From Halorubrum rutilum (GTDB taxonomy: Archaea; Halobacteriota; Halobacteria; Halobacteriales; Haloferacaceae), in contig NZ_JANHDN010000011.1 of the NCBI RefSeq assembly GCF_024494565.1, forward strand, positions 34,011-98,010: a stretch of DNA of 64,000 nucleotides, read 5' to 3'. The notes beneath the pieces were generated by a model that did not search any database, was not told the origin of the DNA, and saw only the letters and a list, made by a program, of their open reading frames with translations. Below, piece by piece: positions 17,046-25,678 of this stretch (position 1 is its first letter; the number at the start of each line of letters is the position of its first letter). Both the position numbers and the translations under genes were made by a program.

Positions 17046-18290
17046 GTGTTCCAGTTCGTCGCGGGCAACCCCCTCCTCGCCGTCGTCGTCGCGGCGCTGT
17101 GGGTCGCGCTCGTCCTGTACGGCGCCTCGTCGGCGTGGTGGCTCTTCGAATCCGTCGTCCTCGCGCGCGGCGGCCGCGTCGCCCCCGACGAGGTCGAGTG
17201 GGGGTACGACGACGTCCAAGTTCGAATCCTCACCGTCGACGCGGCGGCGGTCGTTCAGGCCACGGTGAACGCGGTGCCGGCGGGGCTCGACGACGTGCGC
17301 GTGATCGCGGAGGAACCGATCGACGTCGACGGCGCTGACGTTCACGTCGTCCCGGACTCCTTCGAGTGCGCCGCGACGAACAAGGGGCGGGCCGTCGAGT
17401 GGGCCCGCCGCGAGGTGCCCTGCGACCGCGAGTACGTGCTGTACCTCGACGAGGACACCATCATGGCCGGCTTCGAGGGGCTGCCCGACGCCGACGTGGT
17501 CCAGTTCACCGAGAAGCCGCTGTACACGGGGTCGCGGCTCACGTACCTGAGCGAGATCTTCCGCGTCGGCTACCAGTACGAGCAGTTCGCGTTCCACCGC
17601 CTCCGGTACCCGCTGTACGCGTGGGGCGGCGGCGTCGCGGTCCGGCATTCGCTGGAGGACGCGATCACGTGGGACGTCGCGACGATCACCGAGGACACGA
17701 ACTTCATCTGGCGGGCCGCCGACCGCGCGGGCGTCTCCTTCGCCGTCCTCGACGTGCGGTTCCGGAACCAGGCGCCCCCGTCGCTGCGCGCGATGGCCAA
17801 ACAGCGCCGTCGGTGGATCTCCGGGACGCGCGCCGACGGGGGGCTCCTCCCGCTCGCCTATCGGCCCGTGTATTACACGCGGATCGTCGCGTGGGCGTTC
17901 TCGCCGCTCGTGCCGCTGCTCGCGGTCGCGTCGATACTCCTCCCGGGCACCGCGCCGGCGATGGAATGGTACCAGACCGCGTCACTGGCGCTGGTCGGGA
18001 TCCTGTTCGTGTACAAACTCGTCGGGACCGCCAGGTACGACAAACACCCCCTCACGTGGCCGGTCTACCTCGCGCTCACGCCGGTCGCCTTCTTCGCGCA
18101 CTCGATCGGCGCCGTCTGGGGACTGATCAGCCCCGTGACGACCTTCGAGGTGACGGAGAAGCTGGCGCCGGAGGCGGTCGAAGAAGCCCACGACTCGATG
18201 GACGAGGGGCAGCTGCGCGACCACGACGGCTCCGAGCGGCTCACCCGTGAGTCCGACTCGGCGTTCACGTTCGCCGTGTTCGACGACTGA
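17046..18290 (+). CDS. Membrane glycosyltransferase family 2, processive type
   Basis: This is a 414-aa protein. One N-terminal transmembrane helix (about 8-30) precedes a cytoplasmic GT2 catalytic domain. The metal-binding motif is in YVLYLDEDTIMAG, the acceptor-site acidic residues in TITEDTNFIWRA, and QRRRW matches the QxxRW motif of processive synthases. Two or three C-terminal transmembrane helices follow (IVAWAFSPLVPLLAVASILL, ASLALVGILFVYKLV and VYLALTPVAFFAHSIGAVWG). The family includes cellulose, hyaluronan and glucan synthases. The GTG start at 17046 places the first helix at the N-terminus. Product is unknown; exopolysaccharide or cell-surface glycan is a reasonable guess. Confidence 0.86.
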   Translation: MFQFVAGNPLLAVVVAALWVALVLYGASSAWWLFESVVLARGGRVAPDEVEWGYDDVQVRILTVDAAAVVQATVNAVPAGLDDVRVIAEEPIDVDGADVHVVPDSFECAATNKGRAVEWARREVPCDREYVLYLDEDTIMAGFEGLPDADVVQFTEKPLYTGSRLTYLSEIFRVGYQYEQFAFHRLRYPLYAWGGGVAVRHSLEDAITWDVATITEDTNFIWRAADRAGVSFAVLDVRFRNQAPPSLRAMAKQRRRWISGTRADGGLLPLAYRPVYYTRIVAWAFSPLVPLLAVASILLPGTAPAMEWYQTASLALVGILFVYKLVGTARYDKHPLTWPVYLALTPVAFFAHSIGAVWGLISPVTTFEVTEKLAPEAVEEAHDSMDEGQLRDHDGSERLTRESDSAFTFAVFDD

Positions 18291-18308
18291 GACGCCGTCG
18301 CTCCCGCG

Positions 18309-18624
18309 GCGAACACCTCCAAAGCCCCAGCCGCTCGGTGGTACGTGATTGGCAACTGTAGATCGGCGGTGAACACCTCCAAAGCCCCAGCCGCGACGGC
18401 TCGCGCGGCTCGCTGCGCGCTTCACTCGGTCGCTGACGCTCCCTCGTTCCAGTGCTTGCGTCGCCGGGCTTCGCCCTCGCGGCTGCCCCTTCGAGTCCCA
18501 CCCTCACAGCAACTGCAGCCTCACACCTCCCCAACCTCGCGGCTCCCTCCGCTTCGCTTCGGTCGCCGCGTCCCTCGCGCGTGCGACTCGCGCCCTGCGG
18601 GCGCTCGTCGGCACGCGCCACCGC
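18309..18624 (-). repeat. Dispersed structured repeat, copy B
   Basis: This copy fills the convergent gap between the GT2 gene and mtnP and begins 14 bp after the mtnP stop. Read on the minus strand it starts GCGGTGGCGCGTGCC. It has the apical hairpin GAGCGCCC-GCA-GGGCGC, a second stem GCGGC/GCCGC, the conserved GGGACTCGAAGGGGCAGCC, and the third stem with 12 of 13 pairs. Two GGCTGGGGCTTTGGAGGTGTTC tail units follow (cores at 18382-18391 and 18322-18331, spacing 60). Confidence 0.8.
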
Positions 18625-18637
18625 ACCGCAAAATTGT

Positions 18638-19504
18638 TCACAGGTAGTCGCCGAGCAGCGGCTCGACGCGCTCCTGCGTTTCTTCCGGAATCGCCTCGGT
18701 CGGCGTGTTGACGGTGCCGTCGAGCGACGTGTGCGCGTCGCACTCCAGATCTTCGGGGAGCGTCCGGACGGCCTCCTCGACCGCGGCCTTGATCGCCGCC
18801 TGGTTCTTCTCGGCGTTTTCGAGCACCTCTTCGAGCGTCACCTCGCTGTCTTCCTTCCAGACGTCGTAGTCGGTGACGCCCGCGATCGTCGCGTACGCGA
18901 TCTCGGCCTCGCGGGCGAGCTTCGCCTCCGGGATCGCGGTCATGCCGACGAGGTCCCACCCCTGGCTCCTGTAGAACTCCGACTCCGCGCGCGTGGAGTA
19001 CTGCGGCCCCTCGATGCAGACGTACGTGCCGCCCTTCACCACCTTCGTGTCGGCGGGTGCCGCCGACTCGGCCGCCTCGGTCAGGTGGTCGACCAGCTCC
19101 GGGCTGTACGGGTCCGCGAACGGCTGGTGGACGACGACGCCGTCGCCGTAGAAGGAGAGGTCGCGGCGCTTGGTGCGGTCGTATATCTGATCGGGGATGA
19201 CGAGCGTGCCGGGCCCCAGTTCCTCTTTCAGACTTCCAACCGCGTTCGACGCGAAGACGTGGGTGACGCCCGCCCGCTTCAGCGCGTACATGTTCGCGCG
19301 GTACGGGAGGTCGGTGGGCGAGACGCCGTGGTCGGAGCCGTGCCGCGGGAGGAAGGCGACCTCTCTGCCCGTGTCCGCGAACTCGCCGATCGTGATCGCG
19401 TCGCTCGGCTCGCCGTAGGGGGTGTCGTACTCGACCTCGCGCACGTCGTTCAGGGGGAGCGCCTCGTAGATGCCGCTGCCGCCGATGAAGCCGATGGTGC
19501 CCAT
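18638..19504 (-). CDS. mtnP: S-methyl-5'-thioadenosine phosphorylase
   Basis: This 288-aa enzyme of the PNP/MTAP family cleaves methylthioadenosine with phosphate in the salvage of polyamine and SAM by-products. It begins MGTIGFIGGSGIYEA, with the phosphate-binding GGSG loop. FLPRHGSDHGVSP, AGVTHVFASNAVGSL, VCIEGPQYSTRAESEFYRS and DLVGMTAIPEAKLARE are diagnostic of MTAP-type enzymes. A TATA box (ACTTATAAG, 19527-19535 on the minus strand) lies about 25-30 bp upstream of the ATG, so the transcript is probably leaderless. The 3' end runs straight into repeat copy B. Confidence 0.93.
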   Translation of the reverse strand: MGTIGFIGGSGIYEALPLNDVREVEYDTPYGEPSDAITIGEFADTGREVAFLPRHGSDHGVSPTDLPYRANMYALKRAGVTHVFASNAVGSLKEELGPGTLVIPDQIYDRTKRRDLSFYGDGVVVHQPFADPYSPELVDHLTEAAESAAPADTKVVKGGTYVCIEGPQYSTRAESEFYRSQGWDLVGMTAIPEAKLAREAEIAYATIAGVTDYDVWKEDSEVTLEEVLENAEKNQAAIKAAVEEAVRTLPEDLECDAHTSLDGTVNTPTEAIPEETQERVEPLLGDYL

Positions 19505-19526
19505 ACCCGGAGTGCGGCGGCTCGCT

Positions 19527-19535
19527 ACTTATAAG
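19527..19535 (-). promoter_or_regulatory. TATA box of mtnP
   Basis: Read on the minus strand this is CTTATAAGT, centred about 27 bp before the mtnP ATG. It is strongly AT-rich in a GC-rich background and at the right spacing for a leaderless haloarchaeal mRNA. Confidence 0.65.
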
Positions 19536-19554
19536 GAGTCATGTAAAACGGGGA

Positions 19555-20550
19555 CTACAGCAGCCACCGCACCGCCGCCAGCGCGAGCGCGCTCACGACG
19601 AGCAGGTGGACGAGGACGGCGCCGACCGCGGCCCCGCCGACGTCGCGCATCTCGCGGAGCCGGATCGAGAGGCCGAGGCCGACGAACGCCAGCGTGAACA
19701 GCGCGTCCGAGACGCGCCCGATCGACGCCAGCGCGGCCGGCGAGAGGAGCCCGCTGTTCGCGACCGCGGCGACCGCGAGGAAGCCGAGCAGGAACTTCGG
19801 GAACTCGGCCCAGACCCGGCGTACGCCGGGGTCGGTCGCCGATCGCGCGGTGTACGCCAGCGAGTACGCGACGGCGACGCCCCCCAGCAGGGCGTTGCGC
19901 GCGAGCTTCGTCACGGTCGCCCACTGGCCGGCCTCGGGCGAGTGGGCGAACCCCGCGGCCGCGACGGGGCCGGTCGAGAACATGCTCACGCCGGCCCAGA
20001 CGCCGAACTGCCGGCCGGTGAGCCCGAGCCACTCCCCCGCGATCGGGAACGCGACGAGCGTGACGGCGTCGAAGAGGAGCACGGTCGCCGCCGCGAAGGT
20101 GATCGCCGAGCCGCGCGCGTCGAGCACGCGTCCGACGGCGACGACAGCGGAGACCCCGCAGACGCTCGCGCCCGCCGCCAGCAGCGAGGGCGTGGTCCCG
20201 TCGAGCCGGAAGAGCACGCGGGCGATCAGCTCGGCGAGCAGCAGGCCGCCGGCGACCGTCGCGACGACCATGCCGAGCACGGTCGGCCCCGCGGCGAGGA
20301 ACTCCTCGACGACGACCGCGGCGCCGAGCAGGACGATCCCGGTCTCCAAGAGGAGCTTGTCGACGCCGACGCCCGGCTTCGCGGCCTCGGGCGTCCCGAC
20401 CGCGTTCCCGACGAGCGCGCCGAGCGCGACCGCGACGACGAGCGGGGAGAGCCCGGCGACCGCGCCGGCGACGAGGGTTGCGAGGACCGCCCCGGCGGCC
20501 AGCAGCGCGAGGCCGGGGAGGTACGGCCGAGCGGCGGCGGCGACGCCCAT
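19555..20550 (-). CDS. UPF0324 (YeiH-type) membrane protein
   Basis: This is a 331-aa protein with about ten hydrophobic helices. Family-typical segments include VVAVALGALVGNAVG near the N-terminus, LLLETGIVLLGAAVVVEEF, the motif ASVCGVSAVVAVGRV, ATVLLFDAVTLVAFP, and FKFLLGFLA-like PKFLLGFLAVAAVANSG. UPF0324 proteins are predicted inner-membrane transporters, some linked to sulfur or carbonyl compounds, without settled substrates. The ATG overlaps the stop of the preceding 60-aa gene (TGATG), so the two are translationally coupled. Confidence 0.85.
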   Translation of the reverse strand: MGVAAAARPYLPGLALLAAGAVLATLVAGAVAGLSPLVVAVALGALVGNAVGTPEAAKPGVGVDKLLLETGIVLLGAAVVVEEFLAAGPTVLGMVVATVAGGLLLAELIARVLFRLDGTTPSLLAAGASVCGVSAVVAVGRVLDARGSAITFAAATVLLFDAVTLVAFPIAGEWLGLTGRQFGVWAGVSMFSTGPVAAAGFAHSPEAGQWATVTKLARNALLGGVAVAYSLAYTARSATDPGVRRVWAEFPKFLLGFLAVAAVANSGLLSPAALASIGRVSDALFTLAFVGLGLSIRLREMRDVGGAAVGAVLVHLLVVSALALAAVRWLL

Positions 20551-20732
20551 CAGAGGAGGCCCGCGACCTGTCCCGCGGCGTGGGCGGCGACGACCCCCAG
20601 CCCGAGCGCGAGCGCCTGCCAGCCGCGGTCGAGCGCGGTCCACCGGTCGACGAGCGGGGAGCCGGTCTCGCGGGCGGCGTCGTCCCCGGCGCCGTCGGCG
20701 CGAGCCGTGTCGTCGCCGTGCTCCGATACCAT
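20550..20732 (-). CDS. Small 60-aa protein with C-terminal membrane helix
   Basis: This 60-aa protein begins MVSEHGDDTARADG and has an acidic N-terminal half. A single amphipathic or membrane helix, WQALALGLGVVAAHAAGQV, forms its C-terminus. Its TGA overlaps the ATG of the UPF0324 transporter, which argues that it is real and translated. A TATA-like CTATAAGTA (minus strand, 20764-20756) lies about 28 bp upstream of its ATG. It may be a small partner of the transporter. I do not recognise a family. Confidence 0.68.
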   Translation of the reverse strand: MVSEHGDDTARADGAGDDAARETGSPLVDRWTALDRGWQALALGLGVVAAHAAGQVAGLL

Positions 20733-20755
20733 GCCCGCGGGTCGGCGCGCTCGGT

Positions 20756-20764
20756 ACTTATAGG
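20756..20764 (-). promoter_or_regulatory. TATA box for the UPF0324 operon
   Basis: On the minus strand the sequence CTATAAGTA lies about 24-32 bp before the ATG at 20732, fitting a leaderless transcript. It supports the small upstream gene as the true first gene of the operon. Confidence 0.55.
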
Positions 20765-20843
20765 GACGGACTCGGCGGGGTGCGGGCGCCCGACGCGCGA
20801 CCGAAAGAGCGACGGTCCGGGCGGTCGTCGGTCGGACATCCGG

Positions 20844-22310
20844 ATGCCGACCACGCAGATCAAAGACCCCGTGCACGGCTACGTGGAGCTGCCGGACGCG
20901 CTCGTCGACGGCGTCGTCGACACCCGCCCGTTCCAGCGGCTGCGGTACGTCCGCCAGCTCTCGGCGACGCACCTCGTCTACCCCGGGGCGAACCACACGC
21001 GGTTCGAGCACTCGCTCGGCGTCTACCACCTCGGGCGGACCGTCTTCGAGAACCTCCGCCGGCAGCCGTACTTCACGCGGGACGCGACGACCGACGAGCT
21101 GGAGGAGATCCAGCGCACGCTGGAGTGCGCCTGCCTGCTCCACGACGTGGGGCATCCGCCCTTCTCGCACCTCTCCGAGTCGTTCCTCGACGAGGGGGTC
21201 CTCCGGGAGCGGGTCGCCGACGCCGGGCTGGTCGACGCCTTCGACCGGGCGGGCGTCGGCGGGGCGCCGCTCCGGTCGGCGAGCCCGCACGAGCTGCTCG
21301 GCTGCGTACTCATCGTCGAGGAGTACGGCGGCGCGCTGCGCTCGTTCGACGTGGACCCGTTCGAGGTGTGCGCGTACGTGCTCGGCTACAGCCTCGCGTA
21401 CGAGCGCGGCGAGCCCTGGCAGTACGGCGTCGGCGCGCAGCTGCTCCACTCGCCAATCGACGTCGACCGGCTCGACTACATCACCCGCGACAATCAGATG
21501 ACCGGCGCGGGCGTACTGAGCTTCGACGTCGACCGCATGGTCGACGCCTACACCGCCCATCCCGAGGCCGGGCTCGCGCTCACCGAGAAGGCGCTCTCGA
21601 CCATCGGGAACTACCTCGAAGGCCGGATCGCGCTGTACATGTGGGTCACCCAGCATCACAAGGCCGTCTACGCGAACCGCCTCCTCCAGGAGCTGCTCGG
21701 CGAGTACGAGCGCGTGACCGGCGAGAGCCCGGTGACGGTCGACGGCGTGCTCTCGCGGGAGCTCGACGACAACGCCGTGCTCGAACGACTCAAGGTCGCC
21801 GCCCGCGAGCACCCCGACTCGACGCTGGCGTCGATGTACGACCGCTTCCGCGGGCGCCGCTTCCCGGCCACCTGCTGGAAACACCGGATCGCGCTGGCCG
21901 ACCGGATCGGCGGCGACCTCGGCGATGACCGCGACGGCGGCGGTGACCGCGACGGCGACGCGGGCGGTTCCGGCGAGGGACGCGCCCCCGACCTCGACGA
22001 CTTCACGGCGTGGCTCACCGAGGGCGACGACCGGCTGGAGCGGCTCCTCGCCGACGCGCTCGACGTGCCCGTCCACGAGGTGTGGATCGACCGCTCGTAC
22101 GTCCCCGCGTACGACCCCGACGAACTGGAGGACATCCCCATCGCCTACGGCGGGACGACCCGGTCGGTCGGGGACTGGGGGCTGTACGGCGACCGCGCGT
22201 TCGACGTGCCGATCCCCTTCGTGTTCGTCCCCGACGGGACGAAGCGGCGGGCAATCCGCGTGCTCCGGGAGGCGTTCGAGCGGGAGGTCGGCGTGGCAGC
22301 GGGGACGTAG
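20844..22310 (+). CDS. HD-domain phosphohydrolase, SAMHD1/dGTPase-like
   Basis: This 488-aa protein begins MPTTQIKDPVHGYVEL, the usual start of this family. The HD metal site is built from HTRFEHSLGVYHLGR, ACLLHDVGHPPFSHLSE and the later Asp of IDVDRLDYITRDNQMTG. These motifs match the SAMHD1-like dNTP triphosphohydrolase group (COG1078). The C-terminal third contains a short Asp/Gly-rich insertion (about 365-385) and a regulatory-looking domain (VHEVWIDRSYVPAYDPDELE). It probably hydrolyses nucleotides, with dNTP pool control the best guess. The open frame extends upstream to 20478 but the conserved start is at 20844. Confidence 0.9.
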   Translation: MPTTQIKDPVHGYVELPDALVDGVVDTRPFQRLRYVRQLSATHLVYPGANHTRFEHSLGVYHLGRTVFENLRRQPYFTRDATTDELEEIQRTLECACLLHDVGHPPFSHLSESFLDEGVLRERVADAGLVDAFDRAGVGGAPLRSASPHELLGCVLIVEEYGGALRSFDVDPFEVCAYVLGYSLAYERGEPWQYGVGAQLLHSPIDVDRLDYITRDNQMTGAGVLSFDVDRMVDAYTAHPEAGLALTEKALSTIGNYLEGRIALYMWVTQHHKAVYANRLLQELLGEYERVTGESPVTVDGVLSRELDDNAVLERLKVAAREHPDSTLASMYDRFRGRRFPATCWKHRIALADRIGGDLGDDRDGGGDRDGDAGGSGEGRAPDLDDFTAWLTEGDDRLERLLADALDVPVHEVWIDRSYVPAYDPDELEDIPIAYGGTTRSVGDWGLYGDRAFDVPIPFVFVPDGTKRRAIRVLREAFEREVGVAAGT

Positions 22311-22410
22311 AACGCGACGGCGACGCCGTCGGACCGCGGCAGGGACCCCAAAACGGATACCGAGCGGCCGCGTACTCGGACGGAGACGCCGCGCCCTCCC
22401 GAACGGACAC

Positions 22411-22857
22411 ATGGACCTCGACTCGAACGCGGCCCTCCGGCGAGCGCTCCTCGGAACCCGGTCGTCACCGAGACGGTCGGGAGCCGCGGTAGCCGCGGGG
22501 CTGTTCGGCGTGACCGGGCTGTTCGCGTTCGCGTCACACGCCGCTTTCGACGCGATACCCGAGGCGGTCCTGTTGCCGTTCGTCCTGCTCGGCGGCCTGC
22601 TCGCGGTCGGCGCCGCGTACGCCGGAAGCGGACTGCTCGTCAGCACGGCCCTGGTGGTCGGACCGGTGTACGGACCGGTGACGTTCTACGCGTGGCTGAT
22701 CTCGACGCGAGAGGCGGCGCCCGTGGCGTTCGTGCTGTCGTTTTACGGACACGGCGCGCCGGCGCTCTGGGCGCCGATAGCCGTCGTCCTCGCCGCGGGT
22801 AGCTACGCGATCGGAGCGCTCGCTCGGCGGTTCGGGGACCGTCTCGGACTCCGGTGA
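22411..22857 (+). CDS. Haloarchaeal membrane protein of unknown function
   Basis: This is a 148-aa protein with four or five hydrophobic segments: SGAAVAAGLFGVTGLFAFA, VLLPFVLLGGLLAVGAAYAG, LLVSTALVVGPVYGPVTFYA, FVLSFYGHG and LWAPIAVVLAAGSYAIGALA. The N-terminal 20 residues are polar. It begins about 100 bp after the HD hydrolase and runs in the same direction as the following phosphorylase. I recognise no motif and cannot give a function. Confidence 0.68.
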   Translation: MDLDSNAALRRALLGTRSSPRRSGAAVAAGLFGVTGLFAFASHAAFDAIPEAVLLPFVLLGGLLAVGAAYAGSGLLVSTALVVGPVYGPVTFYAWLISTREAAPVAFVLSFYGHGAPALWAPIAVVLAAGSYAIGALARRFGDRLGLR

Positions 22858-22920
22858 GTCGGAGGCGCGCAGGCGGGCCCGACCGCAACACCCTTTCGCG
22901 AGTTCCGCGAACCGATCCAC

Positions 22921-23730
22921 ATGACCGACCCGTCCGACGCGGACGCGTCCCCGCTGTTCGAGGCGAAGGCGTTCGACGAACCGTCCGTGTTCGCGCCGAG
23001 CGCCCTGCTGGAGAACGCCCGCCGTCAGAAGGAGCTCCCGGAGCGCTCGGTCCCGGAGGTCTGCGTCCTCGATCCGGACGGGGACGTCGTGCGCCGGCTG
23101 CGAGCGGCCGGAGAGGCCGAGCAGGACGAGACGTGGCCGGGGTACCACACCGAGCTCTACCGGTTCGAGCGGGGCGGCGAGGAGTTCGGAATCGTCGGGT
23201 GCGCCGTCGGGGCGTCGTTCGCGGTCCTCGTCGCGGAGCAGCTGTTCGCCGCCGGCTGCGAGTTCCTCGTGAGCGTCACCTCCTCGGGGCGGATCGTCCC
23301 GCGGGACGACCCGCCGTACTTCGTGCTCGTCGAGCGCGCGCTCCGCGACGAGGGGACGAGCCACCACTACCGGCCGGCGGACCGCTACGCGTCCCTCGAT
23401 CCCGAGCTCCTGAGGCCGGTCGAGCGCGAGTGCGAGGCGGTGCCCAGACCGGTGTACACGGGAGCGTCGTGGACGACGGACGCGCCGTTCCGGGAGACGG
23501 AGACCGCGATCGAACGCGCCCGGTCGGAGGGGATCCTCGCGGTCGAGATGGAGGCGGCGGCCCTCTACGCGTTCGCGGACGCCCGAGACCGGCCGGTCGT
23601 CTGCTTCGCGCACGTGACCAACCAGATGGGCCAGACCGAGGAGGAGTTCGAGAAGGGAGACGCGAACGGCAGCGAAGACGCGCTGGCGGTGATCGACGCG
23701 GCCGCCGCCGCGTGGCGCGCGTCGGACTGA
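22921..23730 (+). CDS. Nucleoside phosphorylase (uridine phosphorylase-like)
   Basis: This 269-aa member of the PNP/UDP superfamily cleaves nucleosides with phosphate to free base and ribose-1-phosphate. Visible signatures are VGCAVGASFAVLVAEQLFAAG, the base/ribose-binding region ending GILAVEMEAAALYAFADARD (the ME motif with Glu contacting ribose), and VTSSGRIVPRDDPPY. The N-terminal 40 residues are longer than in bacterial uridine phosphorylases. Together with the HD phosphohydrolase and the phosphoribosyltransferase nearby it suggests nucleotide salvage. Base preference cannot be read from sequence. Confidence 0.87.
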   Translation: MTDPSDADASPLFEAKAFDEPSVFAPSALLENARRQKELPERSVPEVCVLDPDGDVVRRLRAAGEAEQDETWPGYHTELYRFERGGEEFGIVGCAVGASFAVLVAEQLFAAGCEFLVSVTSSGRIVPRDDPPYFVLVERALRDEGTSHHYRPADRYASLDPELLRPVERECEAVPRPVYTGASWTTDAPFRETETAIERARSEGILAVEMEAAALYAFADARDRPVVCFAHVTNQMGQTEEEFEKGDANGSEDALAVIDAAAAAWRASD

Positions 23731-23779
23731 GCGCTCGCGTCGCGTCGTAGTCCGCGGTCGCGCCCCGTCGTAGTGCGCG

Positions 23780-24445
23780 TCACTCGCCGTCACGGGCGGC
23801 CCGGTACCGATCGCGGAGGCGAGCGAACAGCGCGTTCCCGGTCTCGGTCCGCAGCCGCGGCCCGGTCGTCGCGAAGAACTCGTCGAGGTCGTCGTACTCG
23901 CGGAACGCCCCCGGATCGCCGTCGGCGGGGTCGTACCGGTCGTCGCGCTCGTAGCGGACGGCCTGGAGGCAGACGTCGAGGAGGTCGCACTCCTTGACGA
24001 GTATCGCCTCCGGCGACTCGCGCGCCTCGTACGCCTCCCACGCGTCGCGGACGCGGTCGGGGAGCGGCCCGGCGAGGTCGCGCATCGCCTCGCGCTCGGC
24101 GGCCTCCTTGGCGGCCGGGTCGACGGCGTCCGCGGTCGAGTCGGCGCGGGTCGCGACGTCGCCCGTCTCCGCCTCGGCGACGTCGTGGACCACCGCGAGC
24201 CGGAGCGCGCGGTCGAGGTCGACGCCGGGGAGGTCCCCGCGGAACCGGTCGCCGAGCGCGAGGACGAGGTAGGCGACCCCCCACGCGTGGGCCGCGACCG
24301 ACTCGGGGTCGTCGACCCCGCGGAGCTGCCACCCCGTGCGCCGCTCGTCCTTGAGGGCGGAGGCGTCGAGGAGGGCGTCGAGGGCCTGTTCGGGGACGCC
24401 GTGGGGGTCGTCGGCAGCGTCCGACTCCGGGTCGTCTCCGGGCAT
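23780..24445 (-). CDS. HD-domain hydrolase (HDDC2/YfbR-like 5'-nucleotidase type)
   Basis: This is a 221-aa protein. The HD signature is SVAAHAWGVAYLVLAL (first His) and LAVVHDVAEAETGDV (HD pair followed by the E-x3-GD motif), with the distal Asp in LVKECDLLDVCLQAVRY. This pattern fits the YfbR/HDDC2 deoxynucleoside 5'-monophosphatase group. It starts 9 bp after the stop of the phosphoribosyltransferase on the same strand, so the pair forms an operon and points to purine or nucleotide salvage. Confidence 0.85.
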   Translation of the reverse strand: MPGDDPESDAADDPHGVPEQALDALLDASALKDERRTGWQLRGVDDPESVAAHAWGVAYLVLALGDRFRGDLPGVDLDRALRLAVVHDVAEAETGDVATRADSTADAVDPAAKEAAEREAMRDLAGPLPDRVRDAWEAYEARESPEAILVKECDLLDVCLQAVRYERDDRYDPADGDPGAFREYDDLDEFFATTGPRLRTETGNALFARLRDRYRAARDGE

Positions 24446-24454
24446 CGCGGGCGG

Positions 24455-25150
24455 TCAGTCGGCGAGTCGCCAGGTCCCGTCGCCCGCCGAGTCGGCGACG
24501 CCGCGGCGGACCATCTCGTCGAGCACCTCGTCGAGGCGGCCGGGCTGGGCGACCTCCATCTCGATGCGGCCGATGCTGTGGTACTCGTCGAGGTAGTGGC
24601 GGAGGTCGTCGCGGTCGAACGTCTCCTGGCCGGCGCGCTCCATCGCGCCCTCGGTGAGGTCGATCATGTCTTCGAGGAAGTTCCACGGGTAGACGACCCA
24701 CGTCCACTGTTCGAGCCGCTCGCCGACGAAGTCCGGCTGGAACTCGGAGGTGCCGAGCAGCTGGAGCGTCGCGGTGCGGATCTCGGCGGCGTCCCGGTCG
24801 TCGACGTACTCCTCGGCGCGGCGGATCGAGCCGCCGGTGTCCGCGATGTCGTCGATGATCAGGACGTCTTTCCCCTCGACGCTCCCCTCCGGCATCGGGT
24901 AGCGGATCTGGGGCTCGCCGCTCTTCTCCGCGGTCCCGACGTAGTGCTCCATCTTCAGGCTCGTCAGGTCGTTGAGCCCGAGGAAGTCGCAGACGCACCG
25001 CCCCGCGAACCAGCCGCCGCGGGCCAGGGCGACGACCACGTCCGGCTCGAAGTCGGCCCGTTTCACCGCGTTCGAGACGTTGCGGCAGAGCCCGTAGATG
25101 TACTCCCAGTTGGTGAGGGTGCAGTCGAAGTCGTCCGGGAGGTCGCTCAT
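24455..25150 (-). CDS. Purine-type phosphoribosyltransferase
   Basis: This 231-aa type I phosphoribosyltransferase carries the PRPP-binding motif VLIIDDIADTGGSI (about residues 95-108). VVALARGGWFAGRCVCDFLG is the first substrate loop and LGTSEFQPDFVGE lies near the base-binding hood. The C-terminal 50 residues (DDLRHYLDEYHSIGRIEM onward) look like a small winged-helix addition. It resembles xanthine/hypoxanthine phosphoribosyltransferases of haloarchaea. A TATA-like CTTATGAG on the minus strand (about 25173-25180) precedes the ATG by about 27 bp. Co-transcribed with the HD hydrolase. Confidence 0.86.
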   Translation of the reverse strand: MSDLPDDFDCTLTNWEYIYGLCRNVSNAVKRADFEPDVVVALARGGWFAGRCVCDFLGLNDLTSLKMEHYVGTAEKSGEPQIRYPMPEGSVEGKDVLIIDDIADTGGSIRRAEEYVDDRDAAEIRTATLQLLGTSEFQPDFVGERLEQWTWVVYPWNFLEDMIDLTEGAMERAGQETFDRDDLRHYLDEYHSIGRIEMEVAQPGRLDEVLDEMVRRGVADSAGDGTWRLAD

Positions 25151-25248
25151 ACGGCCGTTCCTCCCACCCGCGCGCTCATAAGGGTTTAGCAACGGCGCCG
25201 GAGGGGAGACCGGCGCGAGCACCGCGGCACGATTTCTCGGGAACGGCT

Positions 25249-25575
25249 GCGGTGGCGCGCGCCTGCGAGCGCCCTTCGGGCGCGAGCAGCGCGTGCGAGG
25301 GAGTCGGTCGCCCGAAGCGACGCGGAGGGCGACCGACGAGGCTGGGGAGGCGTGGGGTTGCGGTGCCGTGCTGGGCGGGGTGGGACTCAAAGGGGCAGCC
25401 GCGAGGACGGCACAGGCGATGCAAGCACCGCAAGGAGCGAACGACGTGAGCGACTGAGGAGCGCAGCGAGCGTGGGCCGTCCTCGCGGCTGGGGCTTTGG
25501 AGGTGGTCGCCGACGATCCGGGATCGGCCGCGTATCACCGAGCGGCTGGGACTTTGAAACCGTTCACCGCGTCAG
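25249..25575 (+). repeat. Dispersed structured repeat, copy C
   Basis: This copy occupies most of the divergent gap between the phosphoribosyltransferase and gatB. It starts GCGGTGGCGCGCGCC. The apical hairpin is GAGCGCCC-TTC-GGGCGC. Stem 2 is an 11-bp perfect inverted repeat (25303-25313 against 25327-25337), then GGGACTCAAAGGGGCAGCC. Stem 3 is a 16-bp perfect inverted repeat (25396-25411 against 25476-25491), followed by GGCTGGGGCTTTGGAGG and one tail unit 57 bp later at 25545. The remaining 100 bp before gatB hold no gene. Confidence 0.82.
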
Positions 25576-25678
25576 CGGCAGTAGCGACACACAGTCGAGA
25601 ACCACGCGAACGAGCCTCCGAATCGACATCGTATCGGTCCCGACACGATTTAGGTGGCCGGCTCACAACGGACCGGTA

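Noticed and set aside
25252..25449. Peptides encoded in the repeat copies (GWDSKGQPRGR, RLGLWRCSP and similar)
   Set aside because: They recur in every copy but shift frame and end at different places, and the sequence is constrained as stems. They are likely artefacts that annotation pipelines would call hypothetical proteins.
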